Below are positions 1 through 12,805 of a stretch of 64,000 bases of DNA, piece by piece. Each line of letters starts with the position of its first letter. Within the stretch, counting starts at the first letter, position 1. Below the pieces are notes generated by a model. It had not been told where the DNA came from, made no database searches, and worked only from the letters and a program-made list of their open reading frames with translations. This DNA is from Macrobrachium rosenbergii (Eukaryota; Arthropoda; Malacostraca; Decapoda; Palaemonidae). The position numbers were made by a program, and so were the translations under genes. The stretch is taken from the NCBI RefSeq assembly GCF_040412425.1, contig NC_089744.1, positions 39,459,599 to 39,523,598 of the forward strand, read 5' to 3'.

Positions 1-576
1 TTCTTTACCATATAGTAATTATTTTTTATATAAAATTCCTGAAAGTACCAGATATGTCTGTCCTTTTTCCACTGGTCAAATTTATTCACATTTTTGTGAT
101 ATGAAAAAATATATACAGAAATATCTCCTGTTATGTTTGTTTTTGGTACTCTTGACTTTAAGGTAAATTTTGTGCAAAAAAAATAGGGAAAAATGTAAAT
201 TGATATACATCGGGTTTTGCAACTTCATGTCTGTCAGCACAAATATTAAAAAGTCCCAAAATACAAAAATCAATAGAAAAAAAGTCCAAAATCACATAAA
301 AATACATTGCAATACATTAAATATACAGTAATGTAATTTACAGAATAAAACCATTTAATAGCTTAATAATGATAAATATACTGTCAAAGTACAACACATT
401 AGGCTGTAATGGTTCCAGTGGTCAGTCACATGGCTTTCATGTTATTTGTAGCATCTTGTTTCTGTTGAATTTGTGCCTTTAACATTTGTTTCATGGGCCC
501 AAAGAATGTTCCTGGTGAAACTAAGTGTCACGCTAAAATGTTGGAGAATAGGTGACAGTGATGAAATGCAATAAAA
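1..576. other. AT-rich non-coding, no gene seen
   Basis: AT-rich sequence with short homopolymers and no coding or repeat signature I can name. It probably lies in the long intron after exon I, or in 3' flanking DNA. Confidence 0.5.
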
Positions 577-808
577 AATATTTTTATGATAAAATAAAGT
601 TTTATATATACTTACCAACTAACTACATAGCTATTAGTTTCTAACTATCGCAGCAGTTAAAAATTTGAAATTCGCAATAACGCTCTATTGTTTTGGGGTA
701 GGTAACTACACCCCGCCCACTTTTGGAGAAGAATAGGTACAACAGTGCTGGAGAGCTCAATTTATTTGTGCCCTATGTCCATGAGAGAGGAGGCAGGAGG
801 GCTCTGAT

Positions 809-900
809 CATGTAGTTACTTGGAAAGTATATATAAAACTTTATTTTATCATCAAAATGTAATTTTTATATAAGTAACTTACCAAGTAACTACATAGCTG
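809..900. repeat. DIRS internal complementary region, copy 1
   Basis: The left half (ggaaagtatatataaaac and onward) is the reverse complement of the left terminus at 577-650. The right half (taagtaacttaccaag) is the reverse complement of the right terminus at about 8640-8678. A junction complementary to both ends is the internal complementary region of DIRS1-type elements, thought to template end completion of circular intermediates. As in DIRS1, it sits on the 3' side of the coding strand. Confidence 0.75.
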
Positions 901-1413
901 AATCCCACATTGACAGGAGGTGGGATGCATGGACACGTTCTACTCAAAAACACTCAGTAAAGGAGATGAATTTTAAATAGAAAGGTAGCTAGCATTGGTA
1001 GAATGCTTGTTGTAACTTTATCTGGTGTGGTGAGACAGCGGCAGCAGGAAGATACTGCCTCTGGTTGGTGCTCATCTCAACTTGTAGTGACGTGGCAGTA
1101 AAGCCGAGGGTCTTCTCTACTCCAATGGGGAGCCTTGCAACCAAGGAGTGCTCTGAGGGCTGACAAGGCATTACAAAATAAAACAAGTGCCCTTGCCCTG
1201 GGCACAGTACAATGAATACAACCAGAAATTCTGTTACCCACACACTATAAAAAAAAAAACATCACCCATCCATTAAAAACAACTGGTGGGTACTTCAGGT
1301 ACACAGTAACCTCAGGCTTCACAAAACTTAACATCCTTTAACAATGCAAGGAGACAGAGGAATCTGATGTTGATGCCAATCAGATGAAGCCATCTTGCGA
1401 GAGGGGTGAGGAC

Positions 1414-1915
1414 TCAAATAAACACTTGAGGTGCCGTGGAAAGCCCAAAGCAGAGAGCCCAAAACTGAAATACTTTGCCCTGGAAGATGAACCTGAGATA
1501 CTTCCTGAAGTCCAGATGGATGGGGGTATGGAAGTGTGTGTCTTGCATATCCAGCATTATCATCCAATCGCCCGGGTGAATGGATGATATGGCTGACTTC
1601 ATCTCCGTTATGAAGAGATTGAGGGCGCTTACATTGAGGGCTTGTCTCCAACCCCCTGACACTTTGGGGACTATAAACAGACGACTGTAGAAGCCCTCTG
1701 TGCAGGTGTCCTCAACTTCTTCTATGACTCTCTTTAGATGGAGAGAGGATATTTCCTTCAAAAGGGCCGAATGTTTCTCTGAGCCTTTTGAGTACGCCGT
1801 CAAGACAATGGGAGAAGTGACCAAAGGAGGGTTCTTCATGAAGGGGATGGAGTAACCCTCCTTCAGAATCTTGATGATCCACCAGTCTGCCCCTCTGTGA
1901 CTCCACTTCTCCCAA
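1414..1915 (-). pseudogene. DIRS reverse transcriptase fragment, copy 1
   Basis: The minus-strand open frame 1839-1414 contains GFYSRLFIVPKVSGGWR, the finger motif of DIRS reverse transcriptases, then MIMLDMQDTHFH carrying the first catalytic Asp, then ALCFGLSTAPQVFI. It stops before the YxDD box. A second frame, 1915-1712, gives preceding residues, implying a frameshift. The downstream RT, RNase H and recombinase are absent because of a deletion near 1385. The part kept matches the homologous frame at 60361-60645 of copy 2. Confidence 0.85.
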
Positions 1916-2030
1916 AAATGGAGAAGTCTGGCTCCTACTGGGGCATGAAGGACTTCTTGTTCATTTCTTAGTCAAGGCCTTGGAAGAGTTCCTTCCCTTG
2001 ATGGCTCATGCTGAGAACCAGACATTGGCG

Positions 2031-4085
2031 CTAGGCCTGGGTTGCAACTTGGGGTTGCTTCCACGAAAGGGATGTTGTTGAAGCGGAGAGACTGTCTTTG
2101 GCACAAACAACGATGACGAAACCTTGGGGAACTTGGAAGACTGTGCTAAAGAGGTCCTGAGTTGACTTCTTCTGAAGGTCAGAAGCTATTTCTTCCAAAA
2201 TCAACAGATGGAAAAGGGGAAGCGAATCCAAAGGCGGATATAATAACGCCGACCTTGTGGCTGTGTGACTCCTCTGGTGGTGAAGAAACACGAAAGTTCT
2301 CTTTTCTTCAGAACCCCGAAAGAGACAAGGACCGCAAGTTCTGAAGAGCCATCCCTGATGGCTCTGTCAGAGCACGACAAAACTCCAAACAAATCCGTCG
2401 CGAAGTGCTGAGCCATGTCCTTGTGTTCTTCGATCTTCTTGGCAAGAGCTCTTACTGTCCAGTCGAGGAAGCTAAAAACCTCGAAAACCTTGACAAGGCT
2501 CTTAACTAGGTGGTTTAGCTCTGCCAAAGAGAACATAAACTTCGTCAAAGCAAAGGCCGAGGGACAGGAAGAGTCGACGAGGCCAGAGAAATCCCCTTGG
2601 GAGGAGGCAGTGACTCCCAAAGAGGGAGCTTCCCCGGTGGCATATGACAGGTATCTCCTCTTAATTAGACGAGAGGGAGGATGGGCGTAAGTACCTTTAC
2701 CTTGCTCTCTCTTAACAAAGAGCCAGTCTTCGATTTCCTTGATCACCTTTCTAGAGGACGAGGAAAGGATCATCTTGGGAAGCCTGGAGCTATCTTCTGG
2801 AAGGCTCCTCATCAGGAAGGAAGAAGCAGGTGAGACGGGGCAGCTGGAGCGAAAAAAGATGGAAAACTAGCCAACAGGTAGCGAAGGTGAGCTGAATATG
2901 AATATGCCAAAGGAGGAGCAGTGTCATAATTGAACTCTTCTCCTTCTTCAGAAGCGATCGGAAACGAGGATAAGTCATGAGCAGGGTTGGAGGCAGGAGC
3001 TTTCTAGGGGAAGCTCATGATTTCAGACAACTGTTGATTGATGGGTGCCAAAGAAGGCTCATTTTGTTCCAAGGTGGGCACTTTGTACTCAGAAGTAGAC
3101 AGGTGATGAAGGGTTGGCGCCAGAAGCTCAGGAGCTGGCACTGGGCACTCAGGAACTGGCGCCGAGTGCTTGGCCTCTGGGCACTCGGGAAGAGACAGGC
3201 ACTTAGGCAATGGGCACCTGAAGTGGTCCTTTGGGCGCTCAACAGAGGGCATTCCGGAAAGAATACTTCTGGCAAATCCCATGGGTGAGAAGGAAGTCGT
3301 GCAGGGACAAAGACAGAGGGATCTACAGCGTAGCTGCAGGAAGGTGGTGGACTGCGAAGCACCTCCTTGTACCGCTTAACAGGCAGCGGAGAAGAGTGGC
3401 TGACGTCGTCTGCGTGTCTATTCAATGGCCGGGACGAATCAAGAAAGCACCTGTAATCAGAATCAGAATCTGAACTTGACGACAACTAACGCACATCCAG
3501 AGACAGGCCTTTCCAGCAGCCATCTGTCGACACCTGGGCTCATGCAACAAGCCCGACTGAGGGGTAACTACACATGGGCAAACCCCACCAGCCTCCCTAG
3601 GACTTCTGGTATGTCTTCTCCCAGGTTTAGGAAAGCAGGACAGTGACCTTTGTCTAAGAGGGCCGACAGCATGGGTAGCCACCTCCCCCACTTGCACTTC
3701 ACTAGACACTTTATCATAAAACATTTTGTCCATTAGGACTTTCAGGGATGCCCCTATCTCAGACACAGTATGCACTACCAGGTTTAACTTCTTATCAAAC
3801 CTGGATTCAAGGTTGGCAATGGCATCAGGATCAGAAGCATGGGAGCTGGGCACGGGAGTAAATGGATTGATAGGAGGGAGACTGACAATACGAGAAAGGG
3901 CAGGAACAGGGGAAGAAGGCATAGCAAGGCTAAGATCTGACTTAGGCTTAGGGTTAGAATCTAGGCTAACAGAAGCCTTACACTTGCCCTATCCCTTTCA
4001 AGCTTACTAATGTGAGATTCAAGAGCCTTCCACCTTCTCTCATCCCAATCTTTGCATTCATCACAAATATTCTCCTTAGAACATA
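2031..4085 (-). pseudogene. DIRS gag remnant, copy 1 (main part)
   Basis: Several minus-strand frames (2812-2201, 3485-3015, 3922-3422) together form a decayed gag. The segment IKEIEDWLFVKREQGKGT, then GEAPSLG and VFEVFSFLDWTVRAL, is shared with copy 2, which has IFSFLDWAIGAL at 61079-61342. A Pro/Cys/Leu-rich repetitive stretch at 3004-3282 is low complexity. The segment nearest 4085 encodes CDECKDWDERRW, the second half of a Cys-rich motif whose first half lies at 8250-8290, beyond the nested transposon. Confidence 0.72.
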
Positions 4086-4933
4086 CAGTGCTCCCCCATT
4101 TTTACAAGGGAACAGGTTCCAGAACCTACCGCAGAAATGCAAAATCCAAGGAAATACAAAAATCCCCTCTAAAAATGCTTATAACTGCCAAATATCTTGT
4201 ATCCCTTAAACTAAAATGCTTATAACTGCCTATTTTAACATTTCACTGCTTAATTTGATAGTTCAAACAAAAATATACCTTAAATTATCATATTAAAACA
4301 ATTTAATATCATTTCAAACAAAAATACACTAGAAATCATCATCCCAAAACACCAAAATAACCTTATATTACAGTACTCTCTTACTCCTGTTACTCTTAAG
4401 TAAGCTATATACACCCCTAAAGCACTTATAACTGCCTATTTTAACAGTTCATAGCCAAACTTGACAGTTCAAACAAAAATATACCTCAGACTCTCATCCA
4501 AAAACAACCTAATACCATTTCAAAGTCATTTTTAAAAATTAAGTTCAAGCCTACAACTGTTACTCTTACGTATCCCCTATCATTTAGACAAATGTTTTCT
4601 TTGGCCTACGTAAATTTGCACATCATTGTGCTCATATTGTACGTAATGCACTGAGCGTATATTTTACATATATTTTCCTGTGTTGTAAGATGATTTTGAA
4701 ACTATATTTACTGTACAGGTACGTATTTTAGGATAGTACTACTGGATATAGCACATCTAAAATACCTGGGTAGTTTAGATCGACCGGACACATACATACC
4801 TCCAAACAGAATGCTAGGTTTGTTAATTTACGTGATGTTAGTATTTTTGTGATTACATACAAAGACATTTATGATAAAAAAAAATTTTTCAGTATCATAT
4901 GTAGCTATTTTATTTAACCACCAAATGGGCAAC

Positions 4934-4935
<2 letters not shown>

Positions 4936-5009
<74 letters not shown>

Positions 5010-5274
5010 TACTGTAATTTAAAAATTTATGCATTCCTATAGCAAATTATGTGAAATTTTAAACAAACAAGTACATATTCCCAAACTTTTCCCAAGCTAT
5101 AAAGTGAGGGGGGGGAGAGGTTGGACCTGTCATATATGTCAAATATCTGAACGTGGATATGACAGGTCCAACCTCCCCCCCCTCATGTCAGAACTTTGGA
5201 AGATTGGGAATATGTATTTGTTTGTTTAAAATTTCATACAATTTACTATAGAAATGCATAAATTTTTACATTAC

Positions 5275-5321
<47 letters not shown>
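4936..5321. repeat. Foldback with TAA and TTA ends
   Basis: A (TAA)n run at 4936-5009 leads into an arm ending ggttggacctgtcatat. A spacer of about 20 nt follows, then the reverse-complementary arm atatgacaggtccaacc, which leads into (TTA)n at 5277-5321. The arms, excluding microsatellites, are about 120 nt with roughly 10% mismatch and include a G8/C8 tract. The microsatellites are themselves complementary, extending the stem. Confidence 0.85.
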
Positions 5322-5322
<1 letters not shown>

Positions 5323-7569
5323 CCTTAAACGCCGACTGGACGTATCGTATGTCGACTAAAATTGTCTATCGGGTACCGAGTGGATATACGGTACATCGAC
5401 TGCAAAAAGTTTTTTTAAATATTCGAGGAAAAATAGTTATAGGCCTAGTTTGCGAAAGATTGTAAATCACACGCCTTGAGGGATGCTAAGAGTTCATGGA
5501 TCACGCTGTTGTTTTCTTTACAAGCGTTACCCAGCCACGCATGCGCGAATTTCTTTCTTCTCACACTACAGAGCATCAGCGACGCATCTCAAAAATTCTT
5601 TCGTCACTTTGTCGTAATTTTTGCACCGTTTTATATTAGCCGTTACATAAAGTTTTATATATGAAAATGTGTACAATTTCATGTAGAATACAACAAAAAA
5701 CCACCCATGGTTGTAGCTTTTATAAGTTTTGAAATATTTTCATATAAATCACGATAAGTGCCAAAATTTCAACCTTCAGTCAACTTTGGCTTGACCAAAA
5801 TGGTCAAAAAATGCAATTGTAAGCTAAAATTCTTACATTCTAGTAATATTCAATCATTTACCTTCATTTTGCAACAAATTGGAAGTCTCTAGCACAATAT
5901 TTCGATTTATGGTGAATTTTTGAAAAAACTTTCTTCTTACGTCCACGCAGTAACTCGGTCGAAAATCTCAGAAATTCTTTCATCACTTTGTCGTAATTTT
6001 TGCACCATTTTATATTAGCCGTTACATAAAGTTTTATATATGAAAATGTGCGCAATTTTGTGAAAAATACAACAAAAAACAACCCATGGTTGTAGCTTTT
6101 ATCAGTTTTGAAATATTTTCATATAAATCACGATAAGTGCCAAGAATTTTAACCTTTGGTCAACTTTGACTCGACCAAAATGGTCGAAAAAAGCAATTGT
6201 AAGCTAAAACTTACATTCTAGTAATATTCAATCATTTGCCTTCATTTTGCAACAAACGGAACTCTTACATTCTAGTAATATTCAATCATTTACCTTCATT
6301 TTGCAACAAACGGGAAGTCTCTAGCACAATATTTCGATTTATAGTGAATTTTTAAAAAAAACTTTTTCCTTACATCCGCATGGTAACTCTGCCAAAAATC
6401 TCAGAAATTCTTTCGTCACTTTGTCGTAATGTTTGCACCGTTTTATATTAGGCGTTACATAAAGTGTTATACATGAAAATGTGCGCAATTTCATGTAGAA
6501 TACAACAAAAAATAACTCATGGTTGTAGCTTTTATCAGTTTTGAAATATTTTCATATAAATCACGATAACTGCCAAAATTTAAACCTTTGGTCAACTTTG
6601 ACTCTACCGAAATGGTCGAAAAATTAATTTGTAAGCTAAAACTCTTACATTCTAGTAACATTCAATCAGTTAACTTCATTTTGCAACAAACGGGAAGTCT
6701 CTAGCACAATATTTCGATTTATGGTGAATTTTTGAAAAAAACTTTTTCCTTACGTCCGCGCAGCGGTAACTCTGCTGAAAATCTCAGAATTTCTTTAGTC
6801 ACCTTGTCATAATTTTCGCACCGTTTTATATTAGGCCTTACATAAAGTGTTATACATGATAATGTGTGCAATATCATGTAGCATACAACAAAAGATAACT
6901 CATGGTTGTAGCTTTTATCAGTTTTGAAATAATTTCATATAAATCACAATAAATAGAAAAAATTCGACCTTCGGTCAACTTTAACGCGACCGAAATGGTC
7001 GAAAACTGCAATTGTAAGGTAAGCTAAAACACTTACATTTTAGTAATATTCAATCAATTACCTTCATTTTGCAACAAACAGGAAGTCTCTAGCACAATAT
7101 TTTGATTTATGGTGAATTTTAGAAGAAAAAAACTTGTTTTTGCATCCGCACGTTACGAATTCATGCATCATTTTGTGATATTTTCTCTGTGTTGCTTTGA
7201 TCATTTTACAATTTGTTATATACCAAATTCATCGCAATTTAGTGTACAATACAACGGAAAAAATAACTCATTAGCTTTAACCGTTTTGCTCACAGCATGA
7301 TTTGTATACAATTATATATAAAATTTTTTTTCACGCTGCCATATATTCCAATATTTATATATGATAATGATATTTTTTTTCATTTCTGATGGTTGCATAC
7401 TAAACTTCAGGCAATGACAAAAAAAGGAGCCTAGAATGAACTCTTAATCTTAAAAACTAAGCGTGCTGTGATTTTTTGAAAAAAACTTTTTTTTCGCTTC
7501 GGCGCTAACTCCCGAACACCGCCGGCATACGATAGACACTTTTGTAAATAGAGGCTCGGCGTTTAAGGG
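5322..7569. mobile_element. piggyBac-like non-autonomous element, copy 1
   Basis: Flanked by TTAA at 5318-5321 and 7570-7573. The terminal inverted repeat is CCCTTAAACGCCGA at the left and its exact reverse complement at the right. TTAA duplication with CCC-starting ends is diagnostic of the piggyBac superfamily. No transposase frame is present. The interior is 4-5 tandem units of about 380 bp (unit starts near 5590, 5968, 6402 and 6785, then a degenerate one), each containing tttgtcgtaa, ggttgtagcttttatcag and ggaagtctctagcac. Confidence 0.85.
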
Positions 7570-7573
7570 TTAA

Positions 7574-8000
7574 TTATCATTATAATTATTATTATTATCA
7601 TTATTATTATTATTATTATTAATCCTATTTTAATATTTGAAAATTAGTACTTATTATTAGGTGACTCATTTATTTATCATATAAATTTAACATAATATAC
7701 TATAAAATGCAAAATTTTTTAATTACTGTATACAGTATTACTATTATTATTTGAAAAATAGTACTTATTATTAGGTAAATCATTTATACCATACAAATTT
7801 CAAATAATTTACTAAAGAAATGTATACATTTTTTAATTACAGTACATTTTTATTATTATTATTATTATCATTATTTGAAAACTAGTATTTATTACTAGGT
7901 AAATAATTTATTTATCATACAAACATGATTAGTCCTTTCCATCTCCCAGAATTTATAAAAAAAATTCTTGTGCCGTCATTCTCTCTCTCTCTCTCTCTGT
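7574..8000. repeat. ATT microsatellite, degenerate 125 bp tandem units and CT run
   Basis: An (ATT)n tract at 7578-7622 is followed by three degenerate units containing gtacttattattaggt, then a CT run at 7978-7999. All belong to the host transposon 4086-8247. Confidence 0.65.
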
Positions 8001-8247
8001 CCGTATACATATATTTTAATGAGAAAATACAGTAATCAGTGAATACACACCATTGCTCTACAAAAAAAACTGAATTTGTGATAATTTTAGAGATTCGGCC
8101 CAAAGAAATATCCGCAAATTAGTGAAATTTCCCATGTGGACAAGAGAATTATGTGTTCCACAAAAATCAGCAAAAAAATGTGTTCCACAAAAATCAGCAA
8201 AAAAATGAAATGTGGAAATCTGAAACGCATAAAAATAGGGAGCAATG

Positions 8248-8361
8248 TGCTTGCCCTCTACAATTACTGCACATATTTTGCGAATCATAACATACCTTAG
8301 CCAATCTAGTTCTAGAGACTTCGCTACAATAGCGAACACTAGAAGCACTTGAATCAGACAT
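8248..8361 (-). pseudogene. DIRS gag N-terminus, copy 1, cut off by an insertion
   Basis: The ATG at 8361-8359 opens MSDSSASSVRYCSEVS, followed by NMCSNCRGQ. The coding sequence is then cut by the right end of the DNA transposon ending at 8247. It resumes at 4083 with CSKENICDECKDW. The C-x2-C-R-G pattern followed by C-x2-C-x-D-W is a small Cys-rich motif typical of DIRS gag N-termini. The uninterrupted equivalent in copy 2 lies near 62830-62990. Confidence 0.75.
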
Positions 8362-8678
8362 ATCCAATTCCAAAAAGCTTTCAAAAGCAAACTTGAAGGC
8401 CAAACAAAGCGACAATACTTCACCGAAATCCAGCGAGAAATAACCGAAAACCTGTGAAAAAAGGCTGCAGCAGACACAACGATGTTAACCGTGTGCTGTG
8501 ACAAAACAGAGTGACGCTACCAGGTATGTCATTCCAACATACCCGCTAAGTGGGCGGGGCTTGCCATCCACACTAACTATCAAAGTGCTACCACAGTTTT
8601 TAAATAGAAGGCTGCCTCATGAGGTTAAAACTATAGCTCTGTAATTACTTGGTAAGTTACTTATACAAAATTGTAATT

Positions 8679-11600
8679 TATGAGTATTATGAGTTGTCTT
8701 ATGTTATAAAGCCTATCCAAAGAAGAACCTATAGAACATTTTCCATGATTTTGTTAATTTCACAAAAAAAATTTCATTTATTTTCTGATTTTGGGGGTTT
8801 ACTAAAAACTACACATGGGAAAACTTGAAATCTCAGTATGCTGGTGAGAAAATAATTCTATACAGTACTGTATGTATATACATAAAAACTTAATGCATCA
8901 GTACATTTGAAAAAACACAGCAGTACATCTCTTTGATCCAAAATCAAAATCTAGGGGAGTTATCTCAATAATTGCAGAACACGGGGATGTTGAAAGACAA
9001 CAAGGACATAGCAGAAAACTACATTCACCAAACCTCACCGAATTATAATTCCTGATAGCATTGGACACATCATATGCCAACCATGAAAGAAAGAATGACT
9101 AAACAAAGGTCTGTCAACCCAATGCTGACTTAGGTTATCTGTGTTATATTGTCAAAGGACCAAAAAGGCAAAATCTGGGTACAGTATGTGCCATCTTCCT
9201 TTAATGCTGAATTTCTGAAATGAGAAATAAGACACCTAGATCTCCTTAGGAAATTAGAAATAAGACACCAAGACCTCCTTAGTAAAGTAAAGGAAGGAAG
9301 TGCATGAGTGTTAAACTGTGTGATATTGCCAAATGCTACATCTCATCATACAAACATGAAGCCTGAGGAGATGATGAAGCAAATATCTGGTTGAGTTTCC
9401 ATGGGCAACCTGTAGAGAGGATATAAAGTACTGGTAACTTAACTTCAGATGAATCTTATCCAAGGAATCTACAACCAAAAGTGATGATGCAATCTATGGG
9501 CCTGGTGAATGGGACTGAAAATTCTGTGCACTATAAGCAAGTTAGCCAATTCCAAGAGAGATCCCTGGGTATTCAGATGTCTGTAAAATACAGGGATGAA
9601 ATAAAATCCTCATCTTGTGATCTATTCTGAGGATTGCAATTTACTCTTTGTGAATGGGAGGCAACAAACAAAAGACAGTCCTGGACTAGCCAAACGATGG
9701 CACCTCAATGGAAATGCACTTGCAACTTCACGGTAAGCAAGTTTCACCCAATGAGCACAAGGAACCTAACTCCCAGGCTTGGGGAAGATTGTTGTATATT
9801 TTAGCATCCAAAAACCTTCTTAATTCTATTCACTGACCAACCTGTCACCAGGTCCAACCTGGCATGAATGTATTCTGCTGGAAAAAACCCACCATCCATA
9901 CCTTCTCTGAGTTGCCAAAGATAGAGGTAACAACTGAAAGAGGGTAGCATCAGTCAATATCCTAGGTTCAAATACTGTTATAGTTATAACACAGTTCCAA
10001 CAAAGTTGGCAGACTCCCACCATCTGGCTCCATTCTACCACTCCTAAAGCACAATTAAAAATCTTAGGACAATCTCAAGAGTCAAGAAAAAACCTGTTTA
10101 GCACAACCTCAAATAATGGAGAGAATGTCAATATTGATAAGACACCTGCTCATGAAAAACTGCCTAAGGTCACTGCATAAAATCTGCTGCTTGTCAACCT
10201 GAAGTGCCACTTGGCTTGTCAATATAACCATGGAGTGTCTACTGTGCATACAATCTGGTAGCAGCTCTTCGATAAATGTCCAATAAATGTCAAATAGCAA
10301 TAATGTGAAAACTGGTCTTGTTATCTCTTAATAACTGTGGATGATAAATCTGAGGTGCAGCTGATACCTAGTTTGGTCATAAATATATAAAAGATTTTGG
10401 GTGCTCCTGATTAACATGAAATCACTGTATGAGAAATCATTGGTTGCTGTTCATCAGCGCAATCATTCAAAACTCAAACTCATCGTCTCCAACATCAAAC
10501 CTAGTACTACCATTGAATCTGTAAGCAATGTTAAAAATCATAAACATTGTTGGATATTTCCATTGAGACAGAGACCATGCCACAGTTGAGATCCATGTAA
10601 ATATAGCCAACTAAGCTGTGAATAAAAACTCATGGTAACTGACACCTCAAAGGACCATGGCCATGTTTCTGTTGGCCACAGGAACTTGAAACTTCAACTG
10701 GTCAATAACTGTAGTTCAAGGGATCCCAAGCCAACTATGGGAAATCAGAATCTGTTCTGTCTTGATGATCACCACGAGTCATCTGCAACCAAGCCTGCCC
10801 ATGAAATACAGTTTTTTGGCCAACCTGATAAAGGCTCAATCTGTCTGGAATTGGCCAAGAATGGGCAAAAGATGTTAAAGTCTAATAATAAAGAAAAGCA
10901 GCTAATCCTGTTACAGAACTGCAGAAGCACATCCCCTGGCCGAGTTTACTACTCTCCTTCAATAGCAATGGGCCTGTAACAGCCATATCCCCATTCCCAT
11001 CAACCATGATCATGTTGCTCAGTCATTCACTGCCTGTGTGGTTGCTTGCCCTGGACACCTGTGCAACCTCACAATCATCATGCAACCCATGGTCATCTAG
11101 TGACCATGTGGTGAACTTCATAGGACACCCCTAGAAGCATGCTCCAGTTGGAAAACTGACACAAGAACAGAATCTAACTTGAAACACCAACAACTGATGT
11201 TTCTGCTGCCAGAGACACTGGCACTTCCAATGCTACGACTGGCACTGACTTCTTGGTAAAGTGAGAAGTCTTCACTGGAAATCTTCTTGGGTAAAGCAAG
11301 GCCCAGTATATGAACTGTGGTACTCTTGTAGAGTTCCTTGGGGGGAAAAAATGGTCATGATGCAGACTGAAAATGAAGTTAATGATCTCAAAGTAAACTG
11401 AAGAATAAGTGAAATGAAATGTTACTTATTATAAATTAGAACTAATGTAAGAAAATGAAACAACCAAATCATGAAAAAAAAAAAAAAAATGTATTAAAAT
11501 TCTGAACTCCAAGAGGATTCTTTTAGCATATGGCTTTCTTGTTAAAACACTCGCTAAAAAATAAATAGTTTATCATAATGGACCAACACCTCTGTACAAC

Positions 11601-12489
11601 TAAAACTTACTGTAGCAGAACTGTAAATAATTACTTGCTTCATTTAATACCTGTTTAGTCAAGAACACGGACATTAAACCAAGCACTGCAAATAAACTAG
11701 CAACACAACACAGGCACATATAAATCAATATGTAAAATAAAATATAGATATAAAAATAATTAAAAATCACTACAAATTAATACAGCAGTGCCAAAAAAAA
11801 ACATACATACAAACATTCTGATGGTTAACAGCAGACAGTGTTAATAAAGTTTCTCACTTACATTAAAACACCAGCATTAGTTAGTAAGGCACAAGATGAA
11901 CATTAAAATCAAGAAATTAGCTAAAATACATCACTAAGTAATGAAATATACACCATTAGACCAGGGCAATTTACTCTAACAAGGCAGAGAAAAGCAGCAA
12001 AGTGCTATTTACTAGTGAAACATTACTTGCCTGTAAAGTATAATAAAACAAGCAAAAAGATTTCAAGATCTCTCAATTACATTAAAGTGGCTACAAAACT
12101 GCCATTTACAAATCATAATACAACAGGCAGTGAGAATAAAAAAATAAACTACTGTAATGTGAATACATGGGAAATGAAGAAAATTTAAAATAAAATCACC
12201 AAACGCAAAGCAGATGAGAGAAGTGAGGCATCTACCTCATCTACCTAACTGAAACTTATGGTCCATATGAACGCATACATGGTACTGCCAGTCAGTCAGC
12301 AGACGATCTTCCTTTCTATACTCAGGGTTGGAGTTTATGAGATGTGTAAAGAACCACAAATTGGCTAATATAACGAACGGTTTGAAGTCAAACAAAATAA
12401 GTATCACAGAATTATTTTATGCAAATTTTTCTTTGAAAACAATGTAATATAGTCAAACAATATTTATTACTAGCTTCCCAATATATATA
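8679..12489. other. Non-coding stretch, no gene recognised
   Basis: About 3.8 kb, less AT-biased at 9100-11350 than around it. The longest plus frame (10632-10979) and short minus frames have no familiar motif and are often interrupted. Composition suggests an old decayed element, but I cannot name it. An A-run lies at 11474-11489. Confidence 0.4.
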
Positions 12490-12770
12490 TACAGTGGGGT
12501 CCCTGCTACATCGCATATCAGCAATCGCTGCTTCAATTAATCGCTGGTTTTTTCTGTGGAGCTTATCTCCAAATATATCGCAGAAAATTCACTGATTCAT
12601 GAATTTTTTCATAGAGCAATATTCACTAATTACTGTATTTTCATTTTATTTTCATGACTAACTACATTTTTTATGATAATGTACTAATTTTCAAATATTA
12701 ATATTAATGAAAACAGCAAAATATCAATAAAATGGTAAATTAATATCCCACAAAATCACAAAACTGCTTA

Positions 12771-12805
<35 letters not shown>

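Larger units (their letters stand above)
4086..8247. mobile_element. TA-flanked DNA transposon, family B copy 1 (pogo/Tigger-like ends)
   Basis: The left end CAGTGCTCCCCCATTTTTA at 4086 follows TA. The right end is its degenerate inverse, ending at 8247. The flanking DIRS sequence rejoins cleanly when this segment is removed. Interior sequence matches 33957-35772 over several hundred bases, including gcttataactgcc and the CT-rich tract. No transposase is recognised. It holds a foldback (4936-5321), a piggyBac-like element (5322-7569) and three degenerate units of about 125 bp at 7622-7915. TA target and CAGT ends suggest the Tc1/mariner superfamily. Confidence 0.72.
577..8678 (-). mobile_element. 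DIRS retrotransposon copy 1, internally deleted and split by a nested transposon
   Basis: Coding orientation is minus. The left terminus near 577 reads ttttatgataaaataaag, with the terminal repeat running to about 800; the right terminus is about 8480-8678. DIRS-type gag and reverse transcriptase remnants lie at 8361-8248, 4085-2030 and 1915-1414. RNase H and the tyrosine recombinase are missing: RT joins near 1385 to sequence equivalent to the 3' untranslated part of the fuller copy at 57220-63321. A 4.2 kb DNA transposon (4086-8247) interrupts gag. The open frames are broken, so the copy is non-autonomous. Confidence 0.8.

Noticed and set aside
4828..5034. Poly-Leu frame resembling a membrane segment
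   Set aside because: It is the TAA run of the foldback read on the minus strand.
5580..7200. Regularly spaced repeats resembling an array such as CRISPR
   Set aside because: Period is about 380 bp, units are contiguous without unique spacers, the genome is eukaryotic, and the array lies within a TTAA-flanked transposon.
10632..10979. 115-codon plus-strand frame
   Set aside because: No domain motif or splice context; surrounding frames are short and broken.
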